64,000 bases of DNA, taken from positions 62,001 through 126,000 of the forward strand of contig NZ_FOOF01000004.1 of the NCBI RefSeq assembly GCF_900113115.1, in the 5' to 3' direction. Origin of the DNA: Duganella sp. CF458. GTDB taxonomy: Bacteria; Pseudomonadota; Gammaproteobacteria; Burkholderiales; Burkholderiaceae_D. The notes beneath the pieces are model-generated. The model saw only the letters and a program-made list of their open reading frames with translations, searched no databases and was not told the DNA's origin. Within the stretch, counting starts at the first letter, position 1, and every line of letters starts with the position of its first letter. The translations under genes and the position numbers were made by a program. Below, piece by piece: positions 20,597-29,482 of this stretch.

Positions 20597-21166
20597 TCAC
20601 ATCCGGAGGGTATCGTCCAGCATGATTTGCATGGCCAGGCGGCCGCGCACGGCAATCCGGCCGATGCGTCCCGGTTGGAAGCGCACGCTGGCGAAAGCGG
20701 CCAGCAGCATTTGTTCTTCTTCTTTTGACATGGGCGAATCGAGGGCGACGCGTTCCACGGTGCCTTCGTCGCTGATCCAGACCTGCAGCGCTACGGTTTG
20801 CGGGGTGATGCCCGGCACCACCAACAGCTTGCCAGCCACCAGGCCCTCTGCCGCTTCCGGCTGCTGGGTCATGGCACTGGCGCCGAAATAATGCTTCTCG
20901 ACCGTCTCGGCGCCGCCACCGCCGGCAACTTCAGTACGCGGCGGCACGGCAGCGGCGGGCGCCGCGGCAGCGGCCAGCGGCGCACTGTCCAGCGCCGCCG
21001 GCCGTGTTGCACTGACCAGGCGCACCATCATGGCCGGACCGGGTGCCGCCGCGCTACCGCCGTTGCTGGCGACACGGCTTGCCTGGCCAAGCAGGAACAG
21101 TGCGAGGCCAACATGCACCAGCGCTGAAACTGCCAGCGCCAGCCAGGGCCGCAGACGGCTCTGCAT
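20597..21166 (-). CDS. TonB-like protein at the end of the pilus operon
   Basis: A 189-aa protein from the ATG at 21166, with AGGACG just upstream and 11 bases after the pilY1 stop. One N-terminal membrane helix (LALAVSALVHVGLALFLLGQ) is followed by an Ala/Pro-rich linker (about 25-85) and a compact C-terminal domain (TVALQVWISDEGTVERVALD, then FASVRFQPG and LAMQIML) that resembles the TonB C-terminal domain. It is tightly linked to the minor-pilin genes, which is unusual for an energy transducer. ExbB and ExbD genes are not nearby. Confidence 0.72.
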   Translation of the reverse strand: MQSRLRPWLALAVSALVHVGLALFLLGQASRVASNGGSAAAPGPAMMVRLVSATRPAALDSAPLAAAAAPAAAVPPRTEVAGGGGAETVEKHYFGASAMTQQPEAAEGLVAGKLLVVPGITPQTVALQVWISDEGTVERVALDSPMSKEEEQMLLAAFASVRFQPGRIGRIAVRGRLAMQIMLDDTLRM

Positions 21167-21177
21167 CAGTCGTCCTG

Positions 21178-24100
21178 TCAGTCGGTGATCTCGCGCCACA
21201 GGACGCGGATCTTGGCCGAATTAGGATCATCCGGACCGACGCGCAGCACCTGCGGGACGCCCATGCCGGTCGATGCACCGACCGGATAGATCATCGGGGT
21301 ACCGTTAGGCAGCTTGACCACGCTGTTACCGACGATCGGCGAGGTGTACTTCAACGCGCCCGGCACATTCACCTGCACGTTGCCGCCGGTCCTGTAGTCG
21401 AGCTGGTACAGCCAGCTATAGCCGCCAGGCTGGCATGCCGACACCGATGGTACCGTGGACGCGAAAATCAGCGTACCCAGGAACAATTGCGGCGACAGGG
21501 TGATCCGTTCTCCGGCATCTGGCAAGTCCAGGTACCAGCCCATTTTGCTGGACCATTCAACGGCATTGCTGCTGATGTTGCGCGTGGTGCCGCTGGTGGT
21601 CACGGTTTGCTTCACCAACTTGCTATTGTCGGTCACGGTGCTGCTGCCGTCATCCTTGATGCCGTAGATGGACTGGGTATCCACGTCGTCCAGGTCGCTC
21701 TGGCCCAGGTAACGGCCGGTGCCGAAGAAGACCGCCAGCTTGTCCTGGATCTGGCCGATGGATGGCGCCACCATGATCGGTTTGCCAGGGAAGTTCACCA
21801 GCTTGCTGGCAGTGCCCTTCTCCAGGTCGAATCGCCACATCACGCCGGTCAGGTCGCCGCCGTAGGCGCCGACTGCGGTGTTATTGGTGGTGAAGTCCGG
21901 CGAACGGACGTTGATGCGCGCCAGGCCGCTTGGATTCGCGCTGGTGCCAACGCCGGTGGCAATGGTTTTCAGCAGCGTGCCGTTGGCAAGGTCGAGGATG
22001 AAGAGATAACCGCCACCGTCACCGCCGGCATACTTCGTACCTTCCGGTACGTTGTTGTAGCCCGATGGCAGCACTGCCACCCAGCGCCCATCGGCCATCT
22101 TGGTGATGAAAGCGGTGCCGAAGCTGTAACCCATTTTCGCATTGTTATCTGCCGTGAAGTTCCACAGTGGACGCGGATCGTCCGGGTCGGTCACGTCCAG
22201 CGCAAAGTAGCCGCGGCCACCCTTGCCCATGGCGCCGATCAGGACAGTCTTCCAGCTGCCATTGATCTTGGCATCGCTCATGGCCAGCGGGCCGTCCAGG
22301 TAGTATTTATGCTGGCTGGAATAGTTGCCGTCGGCCAGGCGCCACATGTTTGGCAAGACCATTGGCGGTACGTAGGCCCAGCGCTCCTGGCCGGTCTCAC
22401 CGTCGAAGGCGTGCAGCATGCCATCGTTGGACGAGGTGTACAGCATTGGCTGGCGGTCGGCATTGGCCGCCTTGTAATCGAGATAGCCATCGTCGTCGAA
22501 GTTGAACGGCGGCGCTTTCACATAGATCGGCTGCGCGTGAACGATATCGCCCAGCGCTTTCTCGCGGTCGCGGTACAGGCGCTCGTAGGCGCCGTATTTC
22601 AGGTCGCGTTCCTGGTCTTCATTGCGGTCCTGGCCGCGCAGGTAGTTCACCAGGGAAGCCGCGGTGGCGGCGGTCTTCTGGGTGCTGGACCATTCGCTGG
22701 CCTGGCTCAGCTTGCTGGTATCGAACATGGCAAGCTGGGTAGCGGTCAGGCCGCCTTTGCCGGTGGAGAACAGGGTACGGTTGGTGCCGTCGGCGGTATA
22801 GATCACACGCGTGTCGCTATCGCCGGTGGCGGCGATCTTGTTGCGCAGCAGTGGCTCGGCCTGCCAGAAAGGCGTCTTCGAGATTTCGCCGGTCGACAGG
22901 TTGATCGAGTAGCCGGCCACGTCGCCGTCCCACTTCACGGTGCGGTAGGTCGCCACGTAAATGAAGTTGTCGCCCGCGGTAGGCTGCAGCGCGCTGGTTG
23001 CCGCCGCCGCACCGTTACCGGTCACGCTGTCGATGCTGCGCAGCGCACGGCGCAAGCCGCCCTCCAGCGCTTCCGGGTCGCGGGTGCTGAAGTAGGTGCC
23101 GCGGCCGTTCACTGCGGCGTGCCACAGGTCGTCGATGGTTTCGGGCTGGTTGCTGCTTGGCGCCGGCCATTTGGTGACGCCTTGCTTGATGTTGAAGTAG
23201 TCGCCCGAGGTATTGGTCTTGTAGTTCGGATCGTAAGTCAGCGTGCCATCGACCCCGAGGCCGATAGTGAACGTGGTCATGTGCTGGTGCTGGGCCACGT
23301 CGTCCACGTCCGCGTTGGCACCCGATGCCGCCACGTTATCGGTGCAGACGTCTTTCGCCGAGCACGATGCGCGCAGGTCGGTGTGGTAGTAGTAATACGC
23401 CACGTCGGCCAGCGTGTTGGAGGTCTTCAGGGCATCCCGCGATGGCAGGGTTACGCCCGACGCGCCGTCGGCATCGCCTACGCCGCTATAGTTGTCGTTC
23501 CAATAGCCGTCCGTCGCCAGGATGGTGAAGTTCTTCTGGCAGGAATACTGCACCGGGTCCTTGTACGTGGTGCTGGTGCCCATATACATCTTGCCCAGCG
23601 AATCGAGCGAGTTGCGCAGCGGCGTGCCGCCCAGCGGATCGAAGCTGTACAGCTCGCTGTAGAACGATTCCTTCTGGGCCTTGTCGAAGTTCTCGATATT
23701 GAGCGCGATCGGGTTGTTAATCGAGGTCAAGCCAATGCGGGCATGCAGATAGGCCGAGTCGTCGGGATCGGTGGACACCGGGGTGCCGCGCACGTCCTTG
23801 AAGGCCTGTCCGATCGCGCTCTTGGTCATCTGGGTACGGGTGCGGTACCAGGCATACCAGTTCGCGAAATTCGACATTTCCTCGGCATAGTTGCAGCTGG
23901 TGCCGGCGCAATCGGTACGGCCGGATGCCTTGGCCGGGAACACCGTGGTCGGCTTGATGTCGACGCGCGACCAGTTGAAGTAGCGCACGTACTTGTAGGT
24001 GCTGGTCTTCTTGGCCTGGCAGGTGCCGGCCTTGCCGAAATTCTGGTTGGGCGCGTTATCCGCGGTCTTGCACCACTCAACGCTCACGTTGTAGTAGAAC

Positions 24101-24810
24101 GGCGCACCATCGATCGACACCAGGTTCTTGTAAGTGCCGTCAGGATAAGAATAGCTGCCGTTCACCACCTCGGACTTGCAATTGGCGCTGGGCGGCACAT
24201 CGTTGGAACTCTTGCACCATACGCGCTCCGGATAGCCTGTCACCAGGTTGACCGTAGCGGTTTTCGACAGGCGCGGGCAGTTGCCGCCGGAGACCACCCC
24301 TTTGCAAGGGTTGGTGCTTGGCTGTTCGGCATTGGTCTCGTCGATCGCCTGCACGCCATAACCGTCGCTGGCCACGGCATTCCACGGTGAGCCATACACG
24401 GTCTTGCCTTTATGGTCGGGCAGCAGGCTGCCGTCCGCCTTGGTCGGCCAGGAATAGCGGATCGCCGGGTTGTAGTACAGGCCGTTGAAGGCGCTGGCGA
24501 AGAATGGCGCGTCACCCGGTTCGCACACGACCAGCGTATTGCTGCTGTTGGGACCGCGGCACATGGTGCCGAAGTTGCCCAGCGAGGTGTAGCGCACATA
24601 ATCGGGCATATAGCTCCACGCCATACTGCCTGAATTGTCGAGGTCCAACATGATGTTGGGCAAGATCGGGGAAGTCGACGCGTTGGCCAGCGGGATATCG
24701 GCCAGTTCGGTTGGTGCGGCAGCCACTGGCTGCACGGCCATCGCCAGGCTCAGCCCGAGCGATGCAAGCAAGGCACGCAGGCCTGGCTGTGGGACATTGG
24801 TCCAGTCCAT
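21178..24810 (-). CDS. pilY1: PilY1-type pilus tip/adhesin protein (copy 1)
   Basis: A 1210-aa secreted protein with a signal peptide ending near A32. The N-terminal half contains a von Willebrand A-like domain with an intact MIDAS motif, D58-x-S60-x-S62. The C-terminal half (about 700-1210) is the PilY1/PilC beta-propeller, with SSNDGMLHAFDGETG and GYFALDVTDPDDPRPLWNF. At the place where PilY1 proteins carry a nine-residue calcium loop (from D972) the sequence is DFTTNNTAV, so the acidic ligands are mostly lost. Strong AGGAG site before the start. PilY1 works with minor pilins to prime pilus assembly and to adhere. Confidence 0.9.
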   Translation of the reverse strand: MDWTNVPQPGLRALLASLGLSLAMAVQPVAAAPTELADIPLANASTSPILPNIMLDLDNSGSMAWSYMPDYVRYTSLGNFGTMCRGPNSSNTLVVCEPGDAPFFASAFNGLYYNPAIRYSWPTKADGSLLPDHKGKTVYGSPWNAVASDGYGVQAIDETNAEQPSTNPCKGVVSGGNCPRLSKTATVNLVTGYPERVWCKSSNDVPPSANCKSEVVNGSYSYPDGTYKNLVSIDGAPFYYNVSVEWCKTADNAPNQNFGKAGTCQAKKTSTYKYVRYFNWSRVDIKPTTVFPAKASGRTDCAGTSCNYAEEMSNFANWYAWYRTRTQMTKSAIGQAFKDVRGTPVSTDPDDSAYLHARIGLTSINNPIALNIENFDKAQKESFYSELYSFDPLGGTPLRNSLDSLGKMYMGTSTTYKDPVQYSCQKNFTILATDGYWNDNYSGVGDADGASGVTLPSRDALKTSNTLADVAYYYYHTDLRASCSAKDVCTDNVAASGANADVDDVAQHQHMTTFTIGLGVDGTLTYDPNYKTNTSGDYFNIKQGVTKWPAPSSNQPETIDDLWHAAVNGRGTYFSTRDPEALEGGLRRALRSIDSVTGNGAAAATSALQPTAGDNFIYVATYRTVKWDGDVAGYSINLSTGEISKTPFWQAEPLLRNKIAATGDSDTRVIYTADGTNRTLFSTGKGGLTATQLAMFDTSKLSQASEWSSTQKTAATAASLVNYLRGQDRNEDQERDLKYGAYERLYRDREKALGDIVHAQPIYVKAPPFNFDDDGYLDYKAANADRQPMLYTSSNDGMLHAFDGETGQERWAYVPPMVLPNMWRLADGNYSSQHKYYLDGPLAMSDAKINGSWKTVLIGAMGKGGRGYFALDVTDPDDPRPLWNFTADNNAKMGYSFGTAFITKMADGRWVAVLPSGYNNVPEGTKYAGGDGGGYLFILDLANGTLLKTIATGVGTSANPSGLARINVRSPDFTTNNTAVGAYGGDLTGVMWRFDLEKGTASKLVNFPGKPIMVAPSIGQIQDKLAVFFGTGRYLGQSDLDDVDTQSIYGIKDDGSSTVTDNSKLVKQTVTTSGTTRNISSNAVEWSSKMGWYLDLPDAGERITLSPQLFLGTLIFASTVPSVSACQPGGYSWLYQLDYRTGGNVQVNVPGALKYTSPIVGNSVVKLPNGTPMIYPVGASTGMGVPQVLRVGPDDPNSAKIRVLWREITD

Positions 24811-24825
24811 CTGAATTCTCCTGCG

Positions 24826-25461
24826 TTAGATTGAGACCACAGCCTGAACGTAGCTGGTGGTATTCCTCGGCCCGGTCACCCGCGCCGTAATACGGTAGAA
24901 AGCACGTGTTGCGGAGCTATCGAAACTCGGCGGCCGGTAGCCCTCCATCGGGCCCTGCGCACCTTCGTCCTGGCCCTTCTTGAACACCTGCTGGGTGGAA
25001 CAGGTGCGCGCATCCAGGGCGCCAGGGCCGTCGCACATGCGGTGGATGACATACGCCACCTGGTTGCCGGCACCATCGGTGGCCAGCTTGGTCACCGCGC
25101 CGCCATCGGTCCAGTCCAGGTCGTCGTCCGCGGTCGGCTCAGGAATGCGCTTGTTGCCGGTCAGGTCGAGTGCGTCCTGGCGCGTGGCGTAGTAACCATT
25201 GCCCGGCATATCCTGGTCCAGCGAGCCGGTCGGTGCCGTCTGGACCAGCCAGGCGATCGCCGCTTCCACGCCGGCATCGCCGCTGGCGGTGGCGCTTTGT
25301 TTGAAGGCCAGGTTGCCGGCGATAACGGCAGAAGTGTCGACCGAGCGCAGCAGCGCAATGCCTGCCAGCGTCATCGCCACCAGGACGATCAGGGTGACGG
25401 GCAGGATCACGCCCTGCTCCCATGCATGCCGGAATGCGCCGGCTCGTTTGCTGTGATTCAT
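24826..25461 (-). CDS. pilX: minor pilin PilX (set 1)
   Basis: A 211-aa protein. The ATG at 25461 is four bases after the pilW stop and has GGGGAT upstream. The N-terminus ends in EQG, followed by the hydrophobic pilin helix VILPVTLIVLVAMTLAG. The residue at +5 after the cleavage glycine is valine, not glutamate, as in PilX/GspK-type tip pilins. The globular part has paired cysteines (MCDG, TCST). It sits between pilW and pilY1 in the operon. Confidence 0.85.
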   Translation of the reverse strand: MNHSKRAGAFRHAWEQGVILPVTLIVLVAMTLAGIALLRSVDTSAVIAGNLAFKQSATASGDAGVEAAIAWLVQTAPTGSLDQDMPGNGYYATRQDALDLTGNKRIPEPTADDDLDWTDGGAVTKLATDGAGNQVAYVIHRMCDGPGALDARTCSTQQVFKKGQDEGAQGPMEGYRPPSFDSSATRAFYRITARVTGPRNTTSYVQAVVSI

Positions 25462-25465
25462 CGTC

Positions 25466-26572
25466 TTATCCCCAAATGACATTGCGCAATGGCACAATGG
25501 TCTCGAACACTTTGTAGCGGTAGCACTTCCAGTCGGCCGGATAGTTGGTGGTGTTGAACGTTGCCCAGCTCGACCACTTGGTCACTGCGGTAGCGGACGT
25601 CGTGACACATTCCTGGTTGGCTGCCGGCCTTTCGTACTGCACGCTGCGTGCCACCAGGGCGACGCGCAGCGCCTTGACCTGCAGGAACTGGGCCGGCGTC
25701 GGCTTGGCCCAGGCACCGGTCGCCGGCTGCCAGGAGCTGACCGATGGCTGGCCGGGCAGCGAAACACCATACTCCAGCTGCATATCGATGATCTCGGGCG
25801 CCACGACTTCATTGACCACGGCCGGATTGGCCGAATTGTCCGAACGCAGCAGCTGGCGCAGGTCATTCACGCTGTAACCACGCTGGTACAGTGCGCCGGC
25901 CGGCGGTGCGGAGAAGCAGGACAGCTGCGCCGGCTTGGTGTACTTCGGCCAGTTATTGGCGTTCTGGTAGTTGGCCGGTGGATTGTAGTGGCCACTGCCA
26001 CCCGGGTTGTGCTGGATCTTCAAGGCCTGTTCCTGGATCTGGGTGGCCTGCATCAGCGTGCAATTGCCCGCCTGCTGCACCAGGACCAGGTCGCCCTCGC
26101 GGCAACCGGAGGTATTGCCGACGTTCAGCTCGGACGAGGGCTGCGGCATATTGCTGCGCAATTCCGTGTTGGCCGGGTAGCGGAACGAGCCTTCGGTCGG
26201 GTTGGCGAAATATTGCACCAGGATGCTGTCGGGCTTGGCGCCGCCATCGGTGATCACCGCCGACGCCAGGGAGAAGCCATCAATGGCCCCTTCCTTGCCG
26301 CCACAGCTTAAATCACCGTCGCAGTAGGAATAGGTTGTATTGCAGCCGGAGAACATCGAGTTCGCCATGCCCCAGCCCGCCATCTTGGCGTCGCGCTCGA
26401 TCATCGACAAGGCGATGGCCCCGTTGCTCTGCGCATCGGCGCCGCCGGTCGAGGTACGCTTCTGCCCTTCCATCTGGCTGAACACCTGCATCACGACCAC
26501 CATGGCCAGCATGCCGACGCCCAGGCCCACCATGATCTCGACCAGGCCAAAACCGTTTTGCTTATCGTGCAT
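25466..26572 (-). CDS. pilW: minor pilin PilW (set 1)
   Basis: A 368-aa prepilin with the cleavage site NG|FGLVEIMVGL at residue 7 and glutamate at +5. The helix is followed by a large beta-rich domain (SMIERDAKMAGWGMANSMFS), the usual PilW form. It is the fourth gene of the minor-pilin operon, 17 bases after pilV. Confidence 0.88.
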   Translation of the reverse strand: MHDKQNGFGLVEIMVGLGVGMLAMVVVMQVFSQMEGQKRTSTGGADAQSNGAIALSMIERDAKMAGWGMANSMFSGCNTTYSYCDGDLSCGGKEGAIDGFSLASAVITDGGAKPDSILVQYFANPTEGSFRYPANTELRSNMPQPSSELNVGNTSGCREGDLVLVQQAGNCTLMQATQIQEQALKIQHNPGGSGHYNPPANYQNANNWPKYTKPAQLSCFSAPPAGALYQRGYSVNDLRQLLRSDNSANPAVVNEVVAPEIIDMQLEYGVSLPGQPSVSSWQPATGAWAKPTPAQFLQVKALRVALVARSVQYERPAANQECVTTSATAVTKWSSWATFNTTNYPADWKCYRYKVFETIVPLRNVIWG

Positions 26573-26589
26573 TTGGATTATTCCTTCTT

Positions 26590-26979
26590 CTAACCAGCGA
26601 TGAACTGCACGCTGGTCTGTGTGTGAACCTTGCTTTCACCCGGCAGTTGCCAAGTCACCGTCACCGTGACCGTCACGCCGGCAGCGGCAGACCACGGTCC
26701 CGGCACCACGATGGTGAGTTTGCCGTTCGGCAGCGAGGCAACCGCCTGGTCTTTGACGGCATGCGCCTGGATGTTGGCCCGGTCCGCCCACAGCGCGCCG
26801 AGCGACTGGCTGACCACATTGGCCGCGTCGATGCGGTATTTGGCGTCGCTCACCTGGCGCACCGAGGCCGACTGCAAGCCGACGATGGCCAGCACGCCAA
26901 AGGCGAAGATGACGATCGCCACCAGGGCTTCCACCAGCACGATGCCGCCCTGCTGGCGCAATGTACGTTGCGATTTCAT
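26590..26979 (-). CDS. pilV: minor pilin PilV (set 1)
   Basis: A 129-aa prepilin from the ATG at 26979, which has GGAG six bases upstream; the earlier in-frame ATG at 26991 overlaps the stop of the preceding gene and is less likely. Cleavage site QQGG|IVLVEALVAIVIFAFGVL, with glutamate at +5. The short C-terminal domain matches the compact PilV type. Confidence 0.86.
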   Translation of the reverse strand: MKSQRTLRQQGGIVLVEALVAIVIFAFGVLAIVGLQSASVRQVSDAKYRIDAANVVSQSLGALWADRANIQAHAVKDQAVASLPNGKLTIVVPGPWSAAAGVTVTVTVTWQLPGESKVHTQTSVQFIAG

Positions 26980-26990
26980 TCTGTTCTCCA

Positions 26991-27587
26991 TTAGCTGCAG
27001 CCGCGTGGATCGGTCGCGAACGCCATTTTCGGGTCGCACATGCGGATCTGGCCGCCGGTTCCAACCACGACGACGTAACGACGCGCTTCTTCGCTGGCAG
27101 TGCTGGTCACGTCGGCACGCGTGAACACTGCACCGACCGGCGGGGTGAACACGCGGCCCAACGCGTCGAAGTTGACCTCGGCCGGCAGTTCGCCGGCGGA
27201 AGAGATCGTGGCGCTGAAATAGCCGGCCGGTGCCGGTACCGGCAGCGCGTCGGCGCTGACCGTCACCTTGGCCAGCGTGCCGCTCTCGGCCGCCGAACGG
27301 CTCTGGATCTCAGCGGGGCAAGTGGCGGTCACGGTCGGGCAGCCGACGGTCCAGCTTACCTGGCCATCCTTATCGGTCAGCATGAAGCGCACCACCGTGT
27401 TGCGGCGCACCGCTTCGGCGCGGGCGGTCTGCAAGCCGTTCAGGATCGATTCCGCTGCAGTGCGGTTTTGGGTATCGCGGATCCAGCTGGAAAATGCCGG
27501 GATGGCCATGGCCAGCATCGCTGACAGGATCACGATGCCGATCATCAGCTCGATCAGGGTCAAGCCCTGTTGGCGGCGGCTTAACAT
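26991..27587 (-). CDS. minor pilin of the FimT/FimU/GspH type (set 1)
   Basis: A 198-aa prepilin with cleavage site RRQQG|LTLIELMIGIVILSA at G8 and glutamate at +5. The segment ILNGLQTARAEAVRRNT is the characteristic GspH/FimT helix. It overlaps the end of the upstream pilE-type gene by seven bases and its stop overlaps the upstream ATG of pilV, so translation is likely coupled. Confidence 0.88.
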   Translation of the reverse strand: MLSRRQQGLTLIELMIGIVILSAMLAMAIPAFSSWIRDTQNRTAAESILNGLQTARAEAVRRNTVVRFMLTDKDGQVSWTVGCPTVTATCPAEIQSRSAAESGTLAKVTVSADALPVPAPAGYFSATISSAGELPAEVNFDALGRVFTPPVGAVFTRADVTSTASEEARRYVVVVGTGGQIRMCDPKMAFATDPRGCS

Positions 27588-28039
27588 GCGCCACCCTTTT
27601 TGCGTACCCAGCAGGTAATCGGCGTGCCTTCCGACGCGGTGCCCCAGCCGGTTGGCACTGCCGTGGTTTTCTTGTTGTTCGACTCGTCGATGGTGAAGGT
27701 GAAGCCGGCCACCGCGTTCTTGCCCTCCGCCTTGACGATATAGGTGTTCGCCGTCAGGGTCGGACAGGTATAAGTAAAGTCGTCCGCTGCCGGCAGCGCG
27801 GCGCTGGAGGCGGCGGCACAGGCGCCGATATAGGTGCGGTTGTCCTGGAAATACTGCTCCAGCTTGGCGCGCATGGCTGCCAGGTTGTTGGTGGCCTGCG
27901 GCAACCGTCCGGTCTTGACGTGATCGGTATAAGCTGGGATCGCCACCGAGGCAAGAATGGCAACAATTGCCAGTGCCACCATCAGTTCAATCAGCGTCAC
28001 GCCCGCCTGACGGGAGGAGACGGCCTTTTGCTGGTCCAT
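27581..28039 (-). CDS. pilE: type IV pilin PilE-like minor pilin (set 1)
   Basis: A 152-aa prepilin with cleavage site RQAG|VTLIELMVALAIVAIL at G13 and glutamate at +5. The globular region has AAMRAKLEQYFQDNRTY, typical of PilE-like minor pilins, and cysteines near the end (CWVRKKGGAC) that could form the D-region disulfide. First gene of the operon; a candidate promoter and direct repeats lie within 90 bases upstream. Confidence 0.88.
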   Translation of the reverse strand: MDQQKAVSSRQAGVTLIELMVALAIVAILASVAIPAYTDHVKTGRLPQATNNLAAMRAKLEQYFQDNRTYIGACAAASSAALPAADDFTYTCPTLTANTYIVKAEGKNAVAGFTFTIDESNNKKTTAVPTGWGTASEGTPITCWVRKKGGAC

Positions 28040-28057
28040 GTTTTAGCTCCAATGCTG

Positions 28058-28126
28058 GTATTAGATGTTGCCAGTTTAGACAAGCAAGCTTGCATTTCCC
28101 TGAGGAAAACCTGACAAACACCTGAC
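28058..28126 (-). promoter_or_regulatory. candidate promoter and activator site of the pilE operon
   Basis: Read on the minus strand, TTGCTT (28087-28082) and TAATAC (28063-28058) are 18 bases apart. Twenty-one bases upstream of the -35 are two copies of GTCAGGT (28126-28120 and 28115-28109) whose starts are 11 bases apart, the spacing at which OmpR-family regulators bind as tandem dimers. The OmpR-type regulator gene is the second gene upstream. Confidence 0.5.
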
Positions 28127-28136
28127 AACAACAATT

Positions 28137-29477
28137 TTAGGAGGGGAAATACACGGAAAACAGGGCGCCCTGCCCACTGGTAGGGGTATCGATGGCGACG
28201 CTGGCCCCATGGGCGGTGGCGATATCGCGCACGATCGCCAGGCCGATGCCGCTGCCGGTGGTCTTTTCGTCCAGCCGCTGGAAGCGCTGGAAGACCGCGC
28301 TGCGCTTGGCCGGCGGGATGCCGGGACCGGAATCTTCCACCGTCAGCATGCCGCCGCCCAGGTGCGGGAAACAGCTCACCGTCACGCTGCCCTTGGCCGG
28401 CGTATAGCGGATCGCATTATCGACCAGGTTGTCGACCAGGTCGCGCAACAGGAAACGGTCGCCGGTCACCTTGGTCGGCCGCAAATCGAAGCCGAGGTCG
28501 ATATCCTTGCGCAGCGCCTGCTCGACGAAATTCTGGATCGATTCTTCCAGCAACTGGTCGAGCGACAGGCGCTCCATGCGCGTCTTGCGCAGCGGGCCGG
28601 GCTCGGCGCGCGCCAGCGCCAGCAACTGGTTGACCTGGCGGATCATGCGTTCGGTGGCAGCCTGCATCATGGCCAGCGACGATGCCGCAGCGGGGCTGCG
28701 CTCCTGCGCCGCCAGCAGCTCGATCTGGGTGCGCATGCCGGCCAGCGGGGTGCGCAACTGGTGCGCCACATTGGCCAGGAAGTCTTGCTGCGCCTGGGCT
28801 CCTTCGCGCACGCGTTCCAGCAAGCCATTGAAGGAATGCACCATCGGCATTACTTCCAGCGGCACGTCGCCGGCCGGAATCGGCGACACGTCTTCGGCGC
28901 CGCGCGCCTGGATGCCGGCCCGCACCCGGTGCAGCGGCGACAGGCCGTTGGTCACCGAAAACCACACCAGCCCGATCGATGCCAGGGTGAATACCGCCGC
29001 CAGCGGCAGCATGGCGCGCACAATGGCGGTGCGGGCTTGGCCGCGCTTGCGCAAAGTCTTGGCCACCACCACGATGCCCTGCTGCTGGCCGGACACCACC
29101 GGCAGCGCCACCAGGCGCACCGGGTTCCGCGCCACCACCCCATCCGCCACAGGGGCGCCGGCACGCGCCGGCAGAATCGGCAACACGGCATCGCCCGCAA
29201 CCAGCTGGCCGTGGCTGTCGCGCACCGAAAAATACACCTGATCGAGATTGTCTCCGCGCAGGGCGCGCTCGGCCGCCGCAGGCCAGTCAAGCACCAGCCG
29301 CCCTTCACGCTCGCTGACGTGCGCCCCCAGCATGGCCGCCGCATCGCTCAACGACTGATCGAATGCGATCTGGGCCGGAATCCATGCCAGCGCATAACTG
29401 AGTGCCACGCCGGCCAGGTTCAACAGGAGAACCGGGCCGATCAGCCACTTGAGCAGGCGCAGGCGGATGCTATCCAA
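28137..29477 (-). CDS. sensor histidine kinase of a two-component system
   Basis: A 446-aa kinase from a TTG at 29477, five bases after the regulator's stop; longer versions overlap that gene. Two membrane helices (about 10-35 and 160-185) enclose a periplasmic sensor of TctE/QseC type. The dimerisation domain has the phospho-acceptor in ANVAHQLRTPLAGM. ATP-binding boxes follow: DNLVDNAIRYTP, VEDSGPGIPP and GSGIGLAIV. It pairs with the OmpR-type regulator encoded just upstream and precedes the pilE operon on the same strand by 97 bases. Confidence 0.9.
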   Translation of the reverse strand: MDSIRLRLLKWLIGPVLLLNLAGVALSYALAWIPAQIAFDQSLSDAAAMLGAHVSEREGRLVLDWPAAAERALRGDNLDQVYFSVRDSHGQLVAGDAVLPILPARAGAPVADGVVARNPVRLVALPVVSGQQQGIVVVAKTLRKRGQARTAIVRAMLPLAAVFTLASIGLVWFSVTNGLSPLHRVRAGIQARGAEDVSPIPAGDVPLEVMPMVHSFNGLLERVREGAQAQQDFLANVAHQLRTPLAGMRTQIELLAAQERSPAAASSLAMMQAATERMIRQVNQLLALARAEPGPLRKTRMERLSLDQLLEESIQNFVEQALRKDIDLGFDLRPTKVTGDRFLLRDLVDNLVDNAIRYTPAKGSVTVSCFPHLGGGMLTVEDSGPGIPPAKRSAVFQRFQRLDEKTTGSGIGLAIVRDIATAHGASVAIDTPTSGQGALFSVYFPS

Positions 29478-29482
29478 CGGGC

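Noticed and set aside
19041-20891. Open frame antisense to prfC
   Set aside because: Shadow of prfC that also runs into the next gene.
21043-24390. Long open frame antisense to pilY1 copy 1
   Set aside because: Same shadow effect; no ribosome-binding site, no recognisable protein.
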